Shown here piece by piece: positions 59,244 to 64,000 of a stretch of 64,000 nucleotides of DNA (the first letter of the stretch is position 1; each line of letters starts with the position of its first letter). The notes below the pieces were generated by a model. It worked only from the letters and a program-made list of their open reading frames with translations, was not told the DNA's origin and did not search any database. Where the stretch lies: assembly GCF_034190915.1 (NCBI RefSeq), contig NW_026947490.1, positions 67,693,494 through 67,757,493 of the forward strand, written 5' to 3'. The DNA is from Cavia porcellus. Taxonomy: Eukaryota > Chordata > Mammalia > Rodentia > Caviidae. The position numbers and the translations under genes are program-made.

Positions 59244-61284
59244 CAGAGGTATATTATTTAATTTCCATGTGTTTATAGAGCTTTTGCAGTTTCTTTTGTT
59301 AATTTCTAGTTTCATGGCACTATGATCAGATAATATGCATGGGATAATTTCATTTCTTTTGTACTTTTTCATAAGTATGTTCTATGGGCTAGCATATGGT
59401 CTATGGTAGAGAATGTCCTATGTGAAGCTGAGAAATACGTATATTCTGGTGTTGTTGGGTGAAACACTCTGTACACCTCTACTAGATCCATTTGTTCACA
59501 AGTTTGAATCAGTTCTGTTATTTGTTTGCTGATTTTCTGTCTGATTGATCTGTCCCTTTGTGTCAATGGTGCATTAAGGTCTCCCATTATAATTGTGTTA
59601 TTGCTTATTTGATTTTTCATTTCTTTGTTTTACATAGCTGGGGGCTCCTATATTTAATGCATATATATTTAGAATTGTCTTTTCCTCTTGAAGTTTTCCC
59701 CTAACTAGTATGTAGTGACCTTCTTTATGTCTTTTGATCATTCTTGGTTTGAAATTCACATTGTCTGCAAACAGGAATAGCTGCCACTGATTTTGGGGGG
59801 GGGGGGAGTGGGGTTCCTGTTGCATGGAGTATTTTCCGTCCTTTGACTTTCCACCCATGAATTTCCTTTTAGTTAGATGGATTTCTTGTATACAGCATAT
59901 GGTTGGGTGTTGTTTCTGGATCCATTCTGCCAGTCTGTTTTTTGGTGAATTAAGGCCATTTATATTAATAGTTACAACTGATACATACTGGCTCATTTTT
60001 GTCATGCTATCTTTCTGTTGTTGGTTCTTTTCTTTTCCCCTCTGTTTAATTGTTTGCCTTGCTTAATAGTTTTTTTTCTGTTGGAGACATAGTTACTTTT
60101 ATTCCTGTCTTGAATATCTTTCAGTATTCTTTGCAGGGTTGGTTTGGTAGTCATGAAGTCCTTCAGCTGTTCTTTGTCATGAAGTTATCTTATTTCTCCA
60201 TCAGTTTTGAAGGAAAGTTTTGCAGGGTACATCAGTGTGGTTTGGAAGTCATTTTCCTTTAGGATTTGAAATACTTCACTCCATGCTCTTCTCGACTTCA
60301 TTGTTTGTGTTGAGAAGTCTGCTGTGATTCTGCTGGGCTTTCCTTTGTAGATAATCTGTCTCTTTTCTCTAACAGCTTTTAATATTCTGTTCTTATGTTG
60401 AATTTCTGATATGTTGATTTTTATATGTCTGAATATAGTTTTATTTTGATTATGGCTAATTGGAATTTGATATGTTTCACTTATATGTATGTCAGTTTCC
60501 GTTCTCATGTTTGGGAAAGTTTTGGCTATGACTTCTTTAAACAGTCTTTTTATATCATGTGTGTTGTCACCTTTCATTTGCACATATCAACTTATATTGT
60601 TATTCATTGCATCATCTTGCAACTGTTGAATTGTTGTTTCCTGATTCCTTGTTATTTTTAAAAGATCTTTCCTTTCTTGATCACTAGCTGCATTCTTATC
60701 TTCAAGGTCTGATAGTCTACCTTCACATTCATTCAGGTGATTTTGCCAACTTTCAATGGAATTTTTTATTTCCTAATAAATATTTTTTATTTATCTCCTT
60801 GAATATTTTTCATGCATTCTATTGCTTTCTTATATTGTTCATTCAAGTTTTGCATCTTTTGGCAGTGCTTCTGAATTTTTTAACTATGGCTTCTTTAGAT
60901 GTGTTCAGCATTTCTTTTATTATTTTTATCATTTCTTCTTTTACCTGAGAGATTACTTGTGATCTGAGTTCTTTTATAGCTTCATGGAGTTGTTTATTTC
61001 AGTTGCTATCATTTCAGAAAATTTGGGTGTATGAATTATAGTTTCTTCTATGTCCACGTCTCCTAGGCTTGTTTGAGATGAACTGGAGATGAACTTTGAG
61101 ATTGCATTTTGCTCTTCATTTTATCATTTTCCTATATTCCCCTGGGGAAGCCAAATGCAAGGTTTCAGTTGCTTCCTGGGTTTAGGATGTATGTCTGCAC
61201 TGCAGGAAGTTTCCCCTCGTTCAGTAGGGGTCATTAGCCAGGTCCTTCTCAGTCCCTAGTGGCACTTGAAGTCTCCTTAAATGG

Positions 61285-61790
61285 GAGCAGTATACTGTAC
61301 AGACCTCCAGCACACCCCATTTGGCACTCTGAAGCTCCCCAGTTGCTTGAGGTTGCTGGCCAGGACTCTACCAGTTTCTCAGTGGCACCAAGTATGAACA
61401 GCTAGATGGAGTACAGTGTACAGGCCTTCACCTCATGCCACATGGCACATCAAAGCTCCTCAGCTGCTTGGGGTCACTGGGTAGAGCCCTACCAGGTTCT
61501 AAGTAAAATGCTGGGGTTGTATGACTAGGTGGAGTTCACTGTGCAGGCCTTCTGCTCGTGCTACTCAGTGCATGAGGTTGTCGTACCACTCAGGGTCACT
61601 GAGTAGGGTCCAATCAGGACCCAGAGTGCCCTACTGATGATGCTCCTAGCTGTTTAGGTACACTGAGTGGGGCCCTACCAATTTCTGAGTTGGTGCCAAG
61701 GTGGCACAGCTAGGTGGAGTTCACTGTGCAGGCCTTCTGTTCCCACCTTTTGGCACAGGAGGTTGCCCTGCCACTCACTGGGAAGGCTAT
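61285..61790 (-). repeat. L1 5'UTR tandem monomers, type 3
   Basis: Units beginning (T/A)CTGT(A/G)CAGGCCT-like start at about 61293, 61412, 61530 and 61719, giving steps of about 119, 118 and 189. The inner phrases CAGCTAG(A/G)TGGAGT and GGGTCACTG(A/G)GTAG recur. They differ from the monomers at 14.5 kb and 44.5 kb. Confidence 0.75.
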
Positions 61791-61800
61791 ACTTTTCTGT

Positions 61801-64000
61801 TGGATGCCCAAATCCAATTTAAAATGAGACCCATGTTAATTATACGTAATCTCTTGGTATCTGTCAAGCTCAGTTAAGTCTCCTTAGGAATTGGCTTGGA
61901 ACCACACATAGCACCTCTGATTTTTCTGTCAGTGTCAGCCATCTGGATGAGTCACAGACATTGCTTGACCAAGTTGCTTTCTGTGAAAGCTTGGGAGACC
62001 TTTTCTCCTGGTGACTTTCCTGGGTCACACATACATTGATCATCATTTTCCTCAGTGGTCTCACTGTACTCTTGATCAGAAGATCAGGGACTCACTGAGC
62101 ATTAGGATTTTGCAGGTTCACTAATCCTGGGTCCTCATTGACCTCAGAAGGCCAAGGCCTATCCTCTTAGCCCATCTGTCTGTCTAAATTTTGGTCTCTA
62201 AATTTCAGTTGTTGAACATTGAGAAGAAAAGATTGATAACAGCACAGTACAGTAGAGGCAGTAGTTTAATATTATTATCTAAGTATCAAACACCTCAGCA
62301 CATAATATAGATCCATTGTTTTTTTAACATCCATGGATGTTTTAACATTTGAATACCTGTAGACTTTTAATAGTTACAAATTTTACACACAAAATTAGAA
62401 ATCACACCATATACAACATTCTAGCATCAAAATCATAACATTTTTTAACACATTTGAATTTCCATTTTGACATAAAATACTCCTTTTAGTCAGTCACTCT
62501 ATCTAATACCTAAGATTTCACCCTACTTGTTGATCTTTAGTGGGATGTACATCTTGTAAGTTTTTGTTAAAGGCAGAGGTCTGAATGTGAAACAATATTT
62601 TTTCACCATAAACAATCCATGTTTTACATTTTGGAAGACCTGTGCATCTGGGTACATAAATACACCACGAGGTTAGTAACAATGTCGTGGCCATATTAAA
62701 CCTTTGTATCACAGCATCTTTAAATCAAAAACCTTATTGTATAACAAATGTGAATATATTACAATAATATATTTTTGTGACTTTAGTTGGGGTGTCTCCC
62801 ATAAGACTATGGAGTTCATTGCTGCCTCTAGTCAATGAGCAAGAACTGGTTAAATGTTACCAGGTGGCAGCTTTTTATTCATCCGTTGAAGTCTTATCCA
62901 ATAATCTCCCCCTACCATAAGGTATTTTGTTTAATAATCTTAATAACTTTTGATGACTTATGAAAAACTCAATCACATTTAACATATTATTTTTGAGCAG
63001 TGGACTCTCAAGTTATGATAAACAACAATACACATTACATTTACACAACAAATTTTAGCTACATTTTGACTAATTGGGAACATAGGTGGAAACATCTTTT
63101 TCTTTTTTCCTTTTTAAATCTATAACCAAATTAAACTGTGATTAAATGATCCATAAATGCACAAGAAAAAGAGAAGAAATTGTTGAGCTCAAATAAAAAT
63201 AACAGCTGTTCACAGAACAGACAACTGGACAAATATGGACAGGCAATCTGTACAGATTCAAACAGACAGAAACAAGCACAGATTTATCAGTGTCTGAAAG
63301 AACTCTAAGTCCCCAGGGGCTATTTATACACTTGTATCATGCTCCTTTGCTGAACTAGCTTGCTTCTTACATCCCATGTTCTTGGGGTTGGAACACCTGT
63401 TCACCTCCAACATCTGATGGCCTTAGAATGTTTCTTAGTTGCTCTCTGCCCTTGGGCATTCCTGTGATTTTGGCTCTGCATGTGTGAATGATCACTAGCT
63501 CAGTGACTCCCAACAGCACCTTAACAGACTGGACAAGCACACAAACAGAAATACAGACAGACTGACAAGCGCCTTACACAATCAGAATGCACCAGATGTA
63601 TTTTAGCCAAATTGAAATACACTAACTTTTTATAATTAAAGAATTTGTAACTGTAAATAGAATAATCAGATTTACTGTAGGTCAACTAATAGAAATTTCT
63701 TCAAAGAATTTGGAAAGGACACAATCTTATCTATAATTAACATATTTCTGTCATAAGACAGCCTACACTCCTATCATCTATTTAGCCTTTTGGTTTTATT
63801 TTTGGTTACCATCTCCTGGGCATCCTGGGTCAGTTAAGGTTGGTTCTCGATTCATCCTTTTCTATCAGTTAAGGTGTGATCTCTAAGGCATCACTGTCAT
63901 AGGATTGAGCATCTGGTTCCTGAAGGGACACTTTCTCTGAATTTGGTTCCATGATACAGCTGGACAACACATTCTTAACACATTCAGATAGGCCGTTAAG
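61801..64000. other. Unclassified DNA at the right edge
   Basis: AT-rich from about 62200 on, with repeated CAGACAGA/ACAGACTG phrases at 63220-63560. Short minus-strand frames (62064-61870, 62712-62518) show no domain. It may be part of an LTR element on the minus strand, but no LTR, primer site or gag text could be confirmed, and no gene exon was recognised. Confidence 0.4.

Larger units (their letters stand above)
57511..61800 (-). mobile_element. Antisense L1, 5' part: ORF2 N-terminal two-thirds, ORF1, 5'UTR
   Basis: ORF2 resumes where it stopped at 54534 and runs to its start at about 60005 (MTKMSQYVSVVTININGLNS). The RT motif VDDMILY lies at about 57790. ORF1 is at 61110 to about 60150 (C-terminal piece 60583-60185). 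A 5'UTR with tandem units runs to about 61800. An antisense SINE lies at 59146-59243. Frames are broken. Confidence 0.85.

Overview
This window looks like mammalian, very probably rodent, genomic DNA. It holds scattered exons of one split gene inside introns that are almost entirely retrotransposon. Rodent signs are a tRNA-Ala-derived ID-like SINE (at least 12 copies), a 7SL-derived B1-type SINE, a MaLR-type LTR element, and L1 elements whose 5'UTRs are built of tandem monomers. The lack of typical murine B2/B4 elements suggests a non-murid rodent, but I cannot name the species.

The only cellular gene I can support is on the + strand. Four exons (19306-19519, 21110-21293, 35957-36027, 36473-36566) have GT-AG borders, compatible phases and no internal stops. 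Together they encode coiled-coil segments of the ANKRD26/CCDC144/ANKRD36 family. Exons for the long central coiled coil expected between exons 2 and 3 were not seen. No further exons are visible in the first 19 kb or the last 27 kb, so the gene should extend beyond both edges.

Layout: 1-2437 is an ERV1 LTR with a His-tRNA-type primer site and a decayed gag. 2452-6060 is an antisense L1 with a second L1 tail and a SINE inserted. 6110-7310 is a pair of direct repeats around unclassified DNA. 8070-17030 is a sense L1 split by a full-length antisense L1 (8843-14956). 17030-21712 is mostly unique intron with exons 1 and 2, an old L1 tail and a B1. 21713-27060 is a sense L1 split by a complete MaLR element (23488-25685, 5-bp target duplication). 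28290-34985 is a sense L1 split by a 3.65-kb HAL1-like element (29010-32655). 35040-38150 is unique intron with exons 3 and 4. 38150-45010 is L1 tail fragments plus a near full-length antisense L1. 45480-51370 is a sense L1 carrying a 567-bp unknown insert and a young SINE. 51950-61800 is an antisense L1 split by another L1 (54541-57510). 61800-64000 is unclassified.

The most notable object is the HAL1-like element: an L1 5'UTR and a nearly intact ORF1, no ORF2, a foreign 3' region, and an end resembling one unit of the local L1 3'UTR repeat. It has 10-bp target duplications and a CpG-rich head, so it appears young. Other points of interest are a ~147-bp tandem repeat in the L1 3'UTRs, different 5'UTR monomer families on related L1 bodies, and two sharply distinct SINE subfamilies.
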